NCBI RefSeq assembly: GCF_010179735.1
Contig: NZ_JAAEEH010000024.1
Span: 1 to 49,000, forward strand
Direction of reading: 5' to 3'
Length of the DNA: 49,000 nt
Source of the DNA: Anaerotalea alkaliphila
Lineage (GTDB): Bacteria; Bacillota; Clostridia; Lachnospirales; Vallitaleaceae
The notes under the pieces were generated by a model. It ran no database searches. It had not been told where the DNA came from and worked only from the letters and a program-made list of their open reading frames with translations. Shown piece after piece: positions 34,436 through 43,401 of this stretch (positions are counted from its first letter, which is position 1; each line of letters opens with the position of its first letter). A program made the position numbers and the translations under genes.

Positions 34436-35014
34436 TTATTTGATCAATCCTGCGAATCCCAGGAATGCGATGGCCATGAGTCCTGCGGTAACCAATACGA
34501 TCGGATAGCCTTTGAAAGGCTTCGGAATGTCATTGTATTCGATTTTTTCCCTAAGTCCGGCAAGCAGCACGATGGCCAAGGTGAAGCCGATGGCTGTTCC
34601 CGCACCGTTGATCGTGCTCTGCAGCAAATTGTAGTTCTTCTGCATGTTGATGACCGCAACCCCGAGCACCGCACAGTTGGTTGTGATGAGCGGCAGATAT
34701 ACGCCCAGCGCCTGGTAGAGGGACGGGCTTGTCTTCTGGATGACCATTTCCACCAGCTGCACCAGGGAAGCGATTACCAGTATGAAGGCAATGGTGTAAA
34801 GGAACGTTATTTCCAGCGGCTTAAGGATGAGTCCGTAAACCAAATAGGAAATGATCGATGCCAAGGTAATGACGAAAGTAACGGCCATTCCCATGCCCAA
34901 AGCAGTTTCCACCTTCTTCGAGACCCCTAGGAAGGGGCAGATGCCAAGAAACCTGGACAGAACCACGTTGTTGACAACAATGGCACCGATGAACAATAAA
35001 ATATAGGCTGACAT
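34436..35014 (-). CDS. rnfA: Rnf complex subunit A
   Basis: Encodes 192 aa, an integral membrane protein with six helices. The RnfA/NqrE signature [19 protein letters not shown] is near the N-terminus, with Cys for the membrane iron site, and the repeated [11 protein letters not shown] segment occurs in the second half. It forms the ion path together with RnfE, its inverted paralogue encoded next door. Confidence 0.97.
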   Translation of the reverse strand: MSAYILLFIGAIVVNNVVLSRFLGICPFLGVSKKVETALGMGMAVTFVITLASIISYLVYGLILKPLEITFLYTIAFILVIASLVQLVEMVIQKTSPSLYQALGVYLPLITTNCAVLGVAVINMQKNYNLLQSTINGAGTAIGFTLAIVLLAGLREKIEYNDIPKPFKGYPIVLVTAGLMAIAFLGFAGLIK

Positions 35015-35025
35015 GTCTTACCTCC

Positions 35026-35631
35026 CTACGCTTTTTTGGGTTGACGATCTTTAAGATGATTGAACAATGCAAACAGGATTCCAAGGGCGATAAAGGCTCC
35101 TGGAGCAAGCACGAAGATGATGGCAGGCTGGAAGGCCGAGGGCATCACACGGATGCCGAAGAAGGAACCTGCCCCCAGCAGTTCACGGACTGCGCCTAGG
35201 CAGAACAACGCCAGGGTGAATCCAAGGCCGTTGCCGATTCCATCCATCATGGAATCGAAGACGCCATTCTTGGATGCGAACGCTTCCGCGCGTCCCAGCA
35301 CGATGCAGTTTACCACAATCAACGGGATGAACAGTCCCAGGGAGTCGTACAGTGCGGGGACGAACCCTTTCAACACAAGTTCAACTACGGTAACGAAGGT
35401 GGCGATTACCACAATGAAGGCCGGAATACGCACTTTTGAGGGGATGATGTTCTTGAGCAGGGAAATAACCATGTTGGAGAAGAATAGAACAGCAGTTGTC
35501 GCCAACCCCATTCCAATCCCATTCTTCACGGATGTGGTCACAGCCAGTGTGGGGCACATCCCCAGCACCTGGGTGAATACCGGATTCTCGGTGATCAGGC
35601 CCGTTTTAAGTCTTGTCATTGGATTGCCCAT
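35026..35631 (-). CDS. rnfE: Rnf complex subunit E
   Basis: Encodes 201 aa with six membrane helices. RnfE/NqrD features are FTQVLGMCPTLAVTTSVKNG and VNCIVLGRAEAF, each with the conserved Cys. It partners RnfA in the ion-translocating core. It sits 1 nt from rnfG and 11 nt from rnfA. Confidence 0.97.
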   Translation of the reverse strand: MGNPMTRLKTGLITENPVFTQVLGMCPTLAVTTSVKNGIGMGLATTAVLFFSNMVISLLKNIIPSKVRIPAFIVVIATFVTVVELVLKGFVPALYDSLGLFIPLIVVNCIVLGRAEAFASKNGVFDSMMDGIGNGLGFTLALFCLGAVRELLGAGSFFGIRVMPSAFQPAIIFVLAPGAFIALGILFALFNHLKDRQPKKA

Positions 35632-35632
35632 C

Positions 35633-36220
35633 CTAGTTGCCCTCCTTCGCTATTTCCGTATTGAAATATTCCACCGCCTGGTTCACAGCATTTGTGGCTG
35701 CCCGGGAAGTGATGGTGGCACCGCTGATGGAAGAGATTTCCTCCTCTGCGCCTGCGGCGCCTTTCACGACAGTCAGGGCCGTGGCGACTTTGCCTGCGAA
35801 TTGGTCCTTGAAAGACGGTTCGTCCACTTTCGCACCCAGACCAGGAGTTTCCGCCTGCCGGATCACATCGATACCGGCAATGGTTCCATCCATCCGGATT
35901 CCCACGATGAGTTCAATCAGGTCTCCATAACCTTCTTTCGTAGCCATTTTGAAAGCGTATCCAACCACGTTTCCAGCAGCGTCTTTTCCTTCGAACAGCT
36001 CAACCAACTGGCTGTAGGTCTCCTGATTCTGCACTTCCAGCGTATCGAAGCTGGTGTCGGGCAGGACGTTTCCTAGGGCGTTGTCCCTGGTCTTCAACTG
36101 CTGCGCGGCAATGGGCTCCAAAGTGATGTTGTAGACAAAGCCAAGGATGACTGCCGCAATGATTGTGATCGTGAAAAGGATAAGTGCATTCTTCAGAATG
36201 TTGTCTTTTTGATTTTCCAT
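35633..36220 (-). CDS. rnfG: Rnf complex subunit G (covalent FMN protein)
   Basis: Encodes 195 aa. It has one N-terminal membrane helix (ILFTITIIAAVILGFVYNI) and an exported domain. The covalent FMN attachment motif is SGATITS, whose Thr would carry the flavin. ETPGLGAKVDEPSF is another family signature. No separate flavin transferase gene is in the window. Confidence 0.96.
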   Translation of the reverse strand: MENQKDNILKNALILFTITIIAAVILGFVYNITLEPIAAQQLKTRDNALGNVLPDTSFDTLEVQNQETYSQLVELFEGKDAAGNVVGYAFKMATKEGYGDLIELIVGIRMDGTIAGIDVIRQAETPGLGAKVDEPSFKDQFAGKVATALTVVKGAAGAEEEISSISGATITSRAATNAVNQAVEYFNTEIAKEGN

Positions 36221-37149
36221 TATTTGGCCACCTCCCCAAACGCTCTTGGAATGGTATATCTGTCAATGATGGGGACGAAAAGGTTCATGATCAGGATGGC
36301 AAAGGAGACGCCTTCCGGATATCCGCCGAACAGGCGGACCAGCGCCGTAATGATGCCGCATCCCACACCCATGATGATCTGTCCTTTTGGCGTCATCGGC
36401 GAAGTCACATAATCGGTAGCCATGAAAAACGCACCCAGCATCAGACCTCCGCTGAACAGATGGTAACCAAGATAGGAAAGGTCGAACCCTCGGCCCCCGA
36501 ACAGAAGGACCATCAACGCCGTACTCAGGATGAAGTAAAACGGAATCCTGTAGCTGATGATTTTCTTGACAATCAGGAAAATCCCTCCGATGAGGATCGC
36601 TATGGCGGAAACCTCCCCGATGGAACCGCCGATCATTCCGAGGAAAGCATCCCCCACGGCGGGAAGTTCGGAACCATCCTTCAGCATCGCCAACGGTGTG
36701 GCGCTGGATACGCCGTCCACTTCCCATGCGGTCATTATTTCAGCATAGGATACCAGCAGGAATGCCCTGGCCGCCAAGGCCGGGTTCACGATGTTCATCC
36801 CTATGCCGCCATAAATCTGCTTTACGATAACGATGGCGAAAAAGCTGCCCAGGATGCCGATGAAGACGGGGGCTGCCGGCGGCAGGTTCAAAGCCAGTAA
36901 AAGCCCCGTAAGAGCCGCACTGTTGTCCCTGATTGTGAACTCCTTTTTCAACAGTTTTTGCACTCCGGCTTCAAATGCGACCGATGCGATGATGCAAATC
37001 AATATGTTGATCAGCGCCTTGAAACCAAAATTGTACACGCCTACGGCTGTGGCCGGCAACAGCGCCAGAATCACATATCCCATGATGTTCTGTGTGGAAT
37101 CCTTGGAACGTATATGGGGTGATGAAGAGATCAATTGTAGTTCGCTCAC
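36220..37149 (-). CDS. rnfD: Rnf complex subunit D (covalent FMN membrane protein)
   Basis: Encodes 309 aa with multiple membrane helices. The flavin-attachment motif appears as VSSATPLAML, with Thr as the likely FMN site, and NPALAARAFLLVSY is conserved. The C-terminal block YVTSPMTPKGQ and GGYPEGVSFAIL matches NqrB/RnfD. It abuts rnfG with a one-base overlap. Confidence 0.97.
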   Translation of the reverse strand: MSELQLISSSPHIRSKDSTQNIMGYVILALLPATAVGVYNFGFKALINILICIIASVAFEAGVQKLLKKEFTIRDNSAALTGLLLALNLPPAAPVFIGILGSFFAIVIVKQIYGGIGMNIVNPALAARAFLLVSYAEIMTAWEVDGVSSATPLAMLKDGSELPAVGDAFLGMIGGSIGEVSAIAILIGGIFLIVKKIISYRIPFYFILSTALMVLLFGGRGFDLSYLGYHLFSGGLMLGAFFMATDYVTSPMTPKGQIIMGVGCGIITALVRLFGGYPEGVSFAILIMNLFVPIIDRYTIPRAFGEVAK

Positions 37150-37178
37150 TTTTTATCCTCCTGTGTGCCTTGCTTTCG

Positions 37179-38498
37179 TTATTTTTTGCGGTTGGCCAAA
37201 ATGGTTCTCTTCGTTGTCCTGATGGATTGCACCAGGTGCCTTTTGGCCGGACATACGAAAGAGCAGGATCCGCATTCGATGCATTCCATACCCTTATAGT
37301 GAAGAAAAGCTTCCTGTGCGTTGTATCTTGAATACTTGTCCAACTCCATCGGCAACAGGTTCATGGGACAAGCGGTCGCACACTTTCCGCAACGGATGCA
37401 GCTGCTTTCCTTGCGCTCGTCCGCCTCCGCCTTGGACAGGCAAAGGATGGAGGAGCTTGTCTTGATGATTGGCACATCCAGGGAGAACAGTGCGATTCCC
37501 ATCATCGGGCCACCGGAAATGATTTTGACCGGTTCCTCGATGAATCCGCCGGCTGCTTCCACCACTTCCCTATAGCTTGTTCCGATCTTCACCTCAAAGT
37601 TGCACGGGTTCTTCACGGCGCCTCCCGTAACCGTCACAATCCTGCGCATGAGAGGACGTCCCTCCACGACCGCCTTGTGGATGGCGACCACGGTGTCAAT
37701 ATTCTGCACGATACATCCTGCATCTGCCGGAAGGCCACCGGAGGGGACCTCCCGTTGTGTTATGGAATAGATGAGCTGTTTTTCCGCTCCTTGGGGGTAT
37801 TTCACTTGCAGGACGGCCACTTGGATCCGGTCCTCGCCTTTGACGGCATCCTGCATCTTCTTGATGGCATCCGGTTTGTTTTCCTCGATGCCAATGACCC
37901 CTTTGGCATCCGGGAACAGCCGGAGGATGACTTTCAAACCGGAAACGACGTTTTCCGTTTCTTCAAGCATGATTCGGTGGTCCGATGTCAGATAGGGCTC
38001 ACACTCGGCGCCATTGACAAGGATATGGTCGATTTTTTTGTCCGGTGGGGGTGAAAGTTTGATGAAGGTTGGGAAACCGGCGCCACCCAATCCCACAACG
38101 CCACCCTCCTTGATCAGTTCCCTGATCTCATCATCCGTCATTTGGTCCAAGGGCTTTGTCTGTCCCATGGTTTCGATTTCGGTGTATTCGCCGTCGTTCT
38201 CGATGATGACAGCCTGCACCTTGCTCCCATTGGGATGCAAGATCTCCGACACGGCTTTCACTGTCCCGGAAACACTGGAATAGATGGGAGAGGAAACGAA
38301 ACCGGACGCCTCGCCGATCTTTTGTCCCACGAGTACCCTGTCGGACTTTTTCACAAGTGGTTTGCATGGCGCTCCTATATGCTGCACCATGGGAAACACA
38401 AGATCACCCTTTGGCATTAATTTTTCAATTGCCTTTTGTTCTGAATAGAATTTTGCGTGGGGAGGATGAATCCCCCTCTTAAAAGTTAATCCTGACAT
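37179..38498 (-). CDS. rnfC: Rnf complex subunit C (NADH-binding)
   Basis: Encodes 439 aa. Peripheral subunit. GLGGAGFPTFIKLSPP is the nucleotide/FMN-binding Gly-rich loop of the NuoF-like domain. The C-terminal part carries two ferredoxin-type clusters: CIRCGKCATACPMNLLP and CIECGSCSFVCPAKR. It exchanges electrons with NAD. It is the first gene of the operon, with promoter at 38542-38570. Confidence 0.97.
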   Translation of the reverse strand: MSGLTFKRGIHPPHAKFYSEQKAIEKLMPKGDLVFPMVQHIGAPCKPLVKKSDRVLVGQKIGEASGFVSSPIYSSVSGTVKAVSEILHPNGSKVQAVIIENDGEYTEIETMGQTKPLDQMTDDEIRELIKEGGVVGLGGAGFPTFIKLSPPPDKKIDHILVNGAECEPYLTSDHRIMLEETENVVSGLKVILRLFPDAKGVIGIEENKPDAIKKMQDAVKGEDRIQVAVLQVKYPQGAEKQLIYSITQREVPSGGLPADAGCIVQNIDTVVAIHKAVVEGRPLMRRIVTVTGGAVKNPCNFEVKIGTSYREVVEAAGGFIEEPVKIISGGPMMGIALFSLDVPIIKTSSSILCLSKAEADERKESSCIRCGKCATACPMNLLPMELDKYSRYNAQEAFLHYKGMECIECGSCSFVCPAKRHLVQSIRTTKRTILANRKK

Positions 38499-38541
38499 TG
38501 GTTACCCCCAGTCTTAAAATTGAACATACTTCGACTTTCTA

Positions 38542-38570
38542 ATAATATAATATTTTTTTGCTTTTTACAA
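38542..38570 (-). promoter_or_regulatory. rnf operon promoter
   Basis: On the minus strand TTGTAA (38565-38570), a 17-nt spacer and TATTAT (38542-38547), in an unusually AT-rich stretch. It gives a leader of about 40 nt before rnfC. Confidence 0.6.
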
Positions 38571-38712
38571 CTATTGACATGCATTTTACAAGCTTTTTTT
38601 GTTAAAAATTTATATAATTTGGTTAACTCAGTCAACAGAAGTGCAACAGTTGATCATTGCATTGTTTGTCCATAAAACCATGCAAGCACAGCATCCATTA
38701 GGGTTTGGATGC

Positions 38713-38752
38713 AAAAAGGGGGGCGTGTTGGTTGTCAGACAACACACCCCCC
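38713..38752 (-). terminator. Terminator of the hydrogenase-like signalling module
   Basis: Arms 38718-38730 and 38740-38752 (GGGGGGCGTGTTG and near-complement, one G-T pair) with TTTTT following on the minus strand (38713-38717). It isolates the module from the rnf promoter downstream. Confidence 0.85.
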
Positions 38753-38848
38753 TGGATGTTCATTGCATACAAAAAAATACACGGTGCGCTTCTGTTTGGG
38801 CGTTTACTGTTAATAATTTAACCCATAATTGCAAGGGAAACCCTGGAA

Positions 38849-39394
38849 TTATGCATTTCCAAGCTCCTCCAAGGAATCCTGCAGATACCCCTTCAGCCAC
38901 AGATAGACTTGGGGATCGCTCAGGGGCACCTCCCCCAGCACTTCCTTCAGTTCCAAAGTCGACAAGGCGAAGGACTCTTTGCCGATCTGATGCATATAGC
39001 GGAATTCGATCTCCCCTGGGGTCAGGAACAAGGTGAGCATGGTCGAGACCAGGTCTCCCATGGGAGGGCGGTCGATGTGGCTGCGGCGCATCCAGGCGGT
39101 TACGGTGGTCCCTACCCCGGGGGTGCTCTCGATCCTCAAATCCCCATCGCATGCCCTGCAGGTTTCATGCAGGAAGGGGATTCCAAGGCCTACTTTCCGC
39201 ATGGTCCGGCTGGTTGTGAAAGGGTCCCTTATGGACTTCAACATTTCCGGCGGAATACCTTTCCCATTGTCTGTAATGGTCATTTCCAGCCGGTCCCCTT
39301 CCAGGTCTTCCGAAATGGCCACGGTGATGACGCTCGCTTCCGCACGCACACTGTTGTTTGCGATGTCCAGGATGTGCATGGACAGTTCCTTCAT
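38849..39394 (-). CDS. Histidine-kinase-like ATPase domain protein
   Basis: Encodes 181 aa. GHKL ATPase boxes are visible: N box DIANNSVRAEAS, G1 TDNGKGIPPEM, and G2 VGLGIPFLHETCRACDG with STPGVGTTV. There is no phosphoacceptor His domain or sensor domain, so it is a stand-alone ATPase/anti-sigma-like partner. The ATG at 39394 overlaps the previous stop as TGATG. Similar genes accompany [FeFe]-hydrogenase-related clusters in Clostridia. The partner is unknown. Confidence 0.85.
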   Translation of the reverse strand: MKELSMHILDIANNSVRAEASVITVAISEDLEGDRLEMTITDNGKGIPPEMLKSIRDPFTTSRTMRKVGLGIPFLHETCRACDGDLRIESTPGVGTTVTAWMRRSHIDRPPMGDLVSTMLTLFLTPGEIEFRYMHQIGKESFALSTLELKEVLGEVPLSDPQVYLWLKGYLQDSLEELGNA

Positions 39395-39726
39395 CAAACC
39401 CCTGCACCTACCAATGCCCGGACTACCTCAAAGGAGGAATCTTTGGAGCGCAGGATGGGAATCTCCTCCTCCTCCGCTTTGACCAGGACGTCCTCATCCA
39501 CCGCGTAACCTTCGCTCACAATCACACAGGACACATTCACCAGGGAAGCCACGGCTATGATGTTCATATGACCTTGGATGGTTACCCAGACACAATCTTC
39601 TGTGGCCTTTCCCATGACCACGCTCAAAAGGTCCCCCACAAAACCACCGGAAACGGTTCTGTCCAAGTGGTCTCTTCCACAGGCGACTTCCAATCCCAAT
39701 TTTTCAACAATTTCTCCTACCGTCAT
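39394..39726 (-). CDS. DRTGG-domain protein
   Basis: Encodes 110 aa, a single DRTGG-like domain (HLDRTVSGGFVGDLLSVVMG), then VWVTIQGHMNIIAVASL. The domain occurs in phosphotransacetylase and CBS-domain proteins and is thought to be regulatory. Coupled by overlap at both ends with its neighbours. A second DRTGG protein heads the same module (41474-41842). Confidence 0.85.
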   Translation of the reverse strand: MTVGEIVEKLGLEVACGRDHLDRTVSGGFVGDLLSVVMGKATEDCVWVTIQGHMNIIAVASLVNVSCVIVSEGYAVDEDVLVKAEEEEIPILRSKDSSFEVVRALVGAGV

Positions 39727-41051
39727 TCGTCCTCTCCTCCTTTACCCTTCGTTCTGATGGATGGCGGCAATTTCTCCGCCAACTTGACCATGTCTTCGGC
39801 CATTTTGCGGACCTGTTCCCGCAACATGAATATGCAGTCTTCGATCCTGGCATGCTCCATGACCACGTCCTCTGCAAAGGACCTGCATGTGGGTGAACCG
39901 CAGGAGCCGCAGTCGATTTGAGGCAGCGTCTCGTACAGCGCCTCCATCCGTTCCATCTTCTCCAATGCCTTGAACATGTCCTCATCCAGTTTCATCACCT
40001 GCTTGTTGCTGAGCTGCCTGTCCCAATCCAAGGATACGCTGCTGTCCAGGATGTTCAAATCCCGGGTCTTCCCCTTGAACTGGAGGTATTTCCTGATTTT
40101 CAGCATCCTGTTGGTGGCCACAAAACTGTTTTCCACCGTCAGCGGGCCTCCCAGGCAGCCGTTGACGCAGGCCAGGGCTTCCACAAACTCCACATCCAAC
40201 TTGTTGTTTTCCATCCGTTCCAGAATGTTGATCACGTTCTCGATGCCGTCCACAGCCACCCGGTTGTAGACCTCCGAGGCCGTGCTTTCGCCTCCTATGG
40301 CGGCCCATCCGATTCCATTGGCGCTGCCCATCTGCAGGACTTCCACCTCGTCTTCCCCCAGTTCGCGGATGATCGGAACCAGGTACAGGTAAATTTCCTT
40401 CATGCTGAAAACACCGTTCACCATGGAGGTGTCGAACACTTCCGGATCCCTGGTGTCCGTAACCTTTGCACCGCAAGGGGAGATGAAGAAGATGCCGATG
40501 TCGTCGGAAGGGATCCCTTTTTTCACAAGGTGGTTCCTGGCATACCGGGCGATGGCCTCCTTCGGGGAAATGACCGGCATGATGTTGGGGATCAGCGTGG
40601 GAAAGCGCATCTGCACCAGGTGGACGATGGCGGGACAGGCGGAGGAAATCATGGGCAGTTGCACCTTCTTCTCCTGCACCAGCAGCTTGCTGTATTCCGT
40701 CACCACATCCGCTCCCAAGGCGACTTCGAATACCTCGTCGAACCCCATCTTCTTCAGTGCCGTAAGGATGATGTTCGGATTCCTGAGTTTCTTGAATTGG
40801 GTATAGAGGGTGGGGGCCGGTATGGCAACCTTGTATTTGTAGTCCGCCATCATCTCGATCGGATCCGTGGTGGCCTTTTTCGCATGGCTGCTGCAGACCC
40901 GGATGCAGTTGCCGCAGTCGATGCACCTGTCATTCATGATTTCCGCTTTGGAATTGCGCACCCGGATGGCCTCCGTGGGGCATCGCTTGATGCAGTCTGT
41001 GCATCCGATGCATTTTTCCCAATCTAGCGTTACGGAATGGGTGTAGCTCAT
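39723..41051 (-). CDS. HydS-like sensory [FeFe]-hydrogenase homologue
   Basis: Encodes 442 aa. Two N-terminal ferredoxin clusters (Cys14/17/20/24 and 43/46/49/53) precede a hydrogenase large-subunit domain. H-cluster ligands are retained: Cys139 (SSACP), Cys193 (SPCGAK), Cys295 and Cys299 (ALACVNGC). The proton-relay Cys of TSCCP is Ala138, the change reported for putative sensory hydrogenases such as T. maritima HydS. The C-terminal domain has another Cys set (CGSCGSPTC, 381-389, and Cys406), as in Fe-S/PAS-linked sensors. A sensing rather than H2-producing role is inferred. AGGAGGAAACCT precedes the ATG. Confidence 0.87.
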   Translation of the reverse strand: MSYTHSVTLDWEKCIGCTDCIKRCPTEAIRVRNSKAEIMNDRCIDCGNCIRVCSSHAKKATTDPIEMMADYKYKVAIPAPTLYTQFKKLRNPNIILTALKKMGFDEVFEVALGADVVTEYSKLLVQEKKVQLPMISSACPAIVHLVQMRFPTLIPNIMPVISPKEAIARYARNHLVKKGIPSDDIGIFFISPCGAKVTDTRDPEVFDTSMVNGVFSMKEIYLYLVPIIRELGEDEVEVLQMGSANGIGWAAIGGESTASEVYNRVAVDGIENVINILERMENNKLDVEFVEALACVNGCLGGPLTVENSFVATNRMLKIRKYLQFKGKTRDLNILDSSVSLDWDRQLSNKQVMKLDEDMFKALEKMERMEALYETLPQIDCGSCGSPTCRSFAEDVVMEHARIEDCIFMLREQVRKMAEDMVKLAEKLPPSIRTKGKGGEDE

Positions 41052-41067
41052 AGGTTTCCTCCTTGGT

Positions 41068-41490
41068 TCAGGACTCTTGGTTCAGATAGACGGTTATTTC
41101 CACCCGGGTTCCCTCTCCCAGGACGGATGAAATCTGCAGCTCGTCGCAGTTCCTTTTCATGTTTTGCAAGCCCATGCCCGCTCCGAAACCCATCTCCCTG
41201 GCTTGTCTGGAGGCGGTGGAATATCCAGCCTTCATTGCAAGGTCCAAGTTCTCTATACCGGGGCCCTGGTCCTGCAGCACGACATGGATCCTCTCCGGCG
41301 TGATTTCCGTATCGATGCTTCCACCATTGGCATGGATGACCATGTTGATTTCCGCTTCGTACATGGAAATGGAAATCCTGCGGATGATGTCCGCACCGAT
41401 GCCCAGCATCTTCAGCGTCTTCTTGAATTGGCTGGAAGCGGTACCCACATTGATGAACTCCCCACCCTCCACATCATAATGCATTTTCAT
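41068..41490 (-). CDS. RsbW/SpoIIAB-like serine kinase/anti-sigma ATPase
   Basis: Encodes 140 aa. GHKL motifs: SMYEAEINMVIHANGG (N box), QDQGPGIENLDLAM (G1), GFGAGMGLQNMKRNCDEL (G2). This is the layout of anti-sigma-factor kinases. ATG 41490 follows GGAGAGGAG. No anti-anti-sigma (STAS) protein or sigma factor is adjacent, so the target lies elsewhere. It overlaps the upstream DRTGG gene by 17 nt. Confidence 0.88.
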   Translation of the reverse strand: MKMHYDVEGGEFINVGTASSQFKKTLKMLGIGADIIRRISISMYEAEINMVIHANGGSIDTEITPERIHVVLQDQGPGIENLDLAMKAGYSTASRQAREMGFGAGMGLQNMKRNCDELQISSVLGEGTRVEITVYLNQES

Positions 41491-41842
41491 CGTGGGTGAT
41501 CTCCTCTCCGCGCATGCCGTTTCCAAACAGTATGCCAGATGCTGTAAAAAGGGAATGCCGGGTGCCCATCAGGACGATTCCGCCTTCCTTGGCCATCTCT
41601 ATGATCTCCTCGCTGGGCCTTTTCCCCCGCACGATCATGATGGCGCGGATATCCAGCATCTCCGCCGTCCGGATGACTTGGGGATGGACCAAGCCTGTAA
41701 GCAGGATCACATTGTTCTTCACATAAGCCAGGACGTCGCTCATCAGGTCGCAGCTGTAGCAATATTCCAGCGTATCCCCCTGGTATTCCTCCCCACAATA
41801 GTAGTGGGCCTCCAAGCACTCCTTGATTGAACCAATCGTCAT
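41474..41842 (-). CDS. DRTGG-domain protein with N-terminal Cys-rich segment
   Basis: Encodes 122 aa. The N-terminal part has Cys residues in HYYCGEEYQGDTLEYCYSC. The rest is a DRTGG-like fold (VILLTGLVHPQVIRTAEML, RAIMIVRGKRPSEEII, GTRHSLFTASG). It heads the five-gene module. GGAGGG lies just before the ATG at 41842. The Cys-rich start could bind metal, but this is not demonstrable from sequence alone. Confidence 0.8.
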   Translation of the reverse strand: MTIGSIKECLEAHYYCGEEYQGDTLEYCYSCDLMSDVLAYVKNNVILLTGLVHPQVIRTAEMLDIRAIMIVRGKRPSEEIIEMAKEGGIVLMGTRHSLFTASGILFGNGMRGEEITHDENAL

Positions 41843-41865
41843 TCGAATCCCTCCACTCTCAACTA

Positions 41866-41940
41866 CGGGCAACCGCATCCGCCCGAAGACATCGCCGTTG
41901 CCCGCCCAGCGCGTTCCATAAACGCTCTTTCACCATTATA
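41866..41940 (-). promoter_or_regulatory. Promoter and leader hairpin of the signalling module
   Basis: On the minus strand a perfect TATAAT (41935-41940), with an extended TGC before it and only a weak -35. Downstream in the leader CGGGCAAC and GTTGCCCG (41866-41873 and 41897-41904) can form a stem just before the ribosome site. Confidence 0.5.
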
Positions 41941-41975
41941 GCAAATACTTCTGGAACTTTCATTAGAATCTTGGG

Positions 41976-42706
41976 TCATTTATTAAAAATTCCCAACCAC
42001 TTCCGCCTTTTCCCCAGGATTTTCGGCTCCTCGCTGTAATTGTAGTCGTAATGGTAGTAGTAGCTGTTGTTCTTGTCCATCTCCACCTTCGTCAATACGA
42101 CACCCAGTATATGGGCGCCCACCTTCTCCAGGCTTTTTTTTGCGGCCTTGAGGGCCTCCACATGGGTCTCGCCGGTGGATACCGCCATCACCACGCCGTC
42201 CGCCGTCGATGCCAGGATTCCTGCATCCGTCACGCTCAGCAGGGGTGGGGTGTCGATGAGCACGTGTACCCCTGGGAAACCTCTTCCAGAAGCCGTGACA
42301 TCCGTTTTGAACCCAGCAGTTCTGCCGGCATGGGGGGAACCGGTCCGGAAACCAGCACCGAAAGACCCTCCACGTCCGGAATCCTGTGGACCACCTCTTC
42401 CAAGGGATCCTTCTTCGCAATCACCGTACTCAACCCCCTGTCATTGGGCAAATCATACATATGGTGCATTTTGGGTTTGCGCATGTCCCCGTCGATGACC
42501 AGTACCTTCTTGCCGCTGTTGGCGATTGTGATCGCCAGATTGGCCGTGGTGGTGCTCTTCCCCTCCTGTGTCTTGGCACTGGTGACCACAATGGTCTTGT
42601 TCGTCTTCTCCACATTGGTGAATTCCAGGTTTGTACGGATCATCCGGTAGGCTTCCACGACCGGGGACCTGGGGTCTGTGATGGATATCAGATACTCCCT
42701 ATTCAC
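41976..42706 (-). pseudogene. CpsD/YwqD-type tyrosine kinase with an internal frameshift
   Basis: The first part (42706 down to 42236) encodes MNREYLISI, Walker A (SAKTQEGKSTTT) and Walker A' (VLVIDGDMRKP). The second (to 41976) has Walker B (VLIDTPPLL) and the Tyr-rich autophosphorylation tail (NNSYYYHYDYNYSEEP). They are in different frames. Homologues read continuously through GYxxVLIDTPP, so one base appears lost near 42262-42275. The first frame closes as GYTCSSTPHPC. As written, the kinase would lack its Walker B motif. A sequencing error is possible. Confidence 0.8.
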
Positions 42707-43401
42707 TGTTTCACACGCTCCATTCCCTTGAATTTGGGCACAACGCCCAATACGCTGATTCCCAGATGCTTCTCGATGTCACCCTCCCGCTTGATGGTGT
42801 TGTCCATCATCATCAGGAGGAAAATCAGGAAGAGGCCGGCCATTGCCCCCAGGACACCGGCAATCATCACGTTCATCCGCAGATTGGGGCTGACCGGACT
42901 TTTTGGCACCACCGCGTAATCGACAATCCGCACATTCTCCGCGCCCACGATTTCCTCGGCCCTGTACACCAGAACCTCCGACAGGGTGTCTGTAATCCTT
43001 GCCGCCTGCGCGGGATCGGAATCCTGGAAGTTGACGTTGATGAATCTGGAGTCGCTGATGGTGCTGATCTTCAATCTCCCAACAAGCGTCTCATAGGGCA
43101 TGTCCAACTCCAGGATGCGCACCACATCCTCTGCGATCAGTCGGGTCTTGATCAGTTCCCTATAGTCTCCCACCAGCTTGTCCCCCAAGGTGATGTCCGA
43201 AATGCTGATGCCGGCCAGGCTGTTCGCCTCCTTGCCTATGAACAGGGTTGTCTTCGCCTCATACATGGGCGTGATGTACTCCGCAGTCACAAACGCGGCG
43301 CTTCCCATGCCCAGCAGTCCCAGACATGCGACAATCCACCACTTGGCCAACACCGCATGGATCAATTCCATCAAATCTATTTCTTCAAATTCATGTTCCA
43401 C
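42703..43401 (-). CDS. Wzz/YveK-like chain-length and kinase-activating membrane protein
   Basis: Encodes 232 aa with two membrane helices (WWIVACLGLLGMGSAAF and VMIAGVLGAMAGLFLIFLLM) around an exported domain. The Wzz-type motif PKSPVSPNL precedes the second helix. It activates the CpsD kinase and controls polysaccharide length. GTG at 43401 with GAAAGGGG upstream is preferred. It overlaps cpsD by 4 nt and cpsB by 25 nt. Confidence 0.88.
   Translation of the reverse strand: MEHEFEEIDLMELIHAVLAKWWIVACLGLLGMGSAAFVTAEYITPMYEAKTTLFIGKEANSLAGISISDITLGDKLVGDYRELIKTRLIAEDVVRILELDMPYETLVGRLKISTISDSRFINVNFQDSDPAQAARITDTLSEVLVYRAEEIVGAENVRIVDYAVVPKSPVSPNLRMNVMIAGVLGAMAGLFLIFLLMMMDNTIKREGDIEKHLGISVLGVVPKFKGMERVKQ

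Larger units (their letters stand above)
38499..38848. other. 350-nt gene-free region between rnfC and the signalling module
   Basis: From rnfC outward this holds the rnf promoter, an AT-rich block (38530-38640, clearly lower GC than its surroundings) and the terminator at 38713-38752. Beyond that (38760-38848) nothing recognisable is seen. A partial TTGTTAA half-site near 38610 is not convincing as a Rex operator. Confidence 0.6.

Noticed and set aside
38590-38640. Rex-type redox operator (TTGTTAA half-site) near the rnf promoter
   Set aside because: Only one half-site is present and the second half does not match TTAACAA at the required spacing.
39723-41051. Catalytic [FeFe]-hydrogenase (HydA)
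   Set aside because: The TSCCP motif is SSACP, removing the proton-relay Cys, and the motif-2 Met is Ser; a sensory-type homologue fits better.
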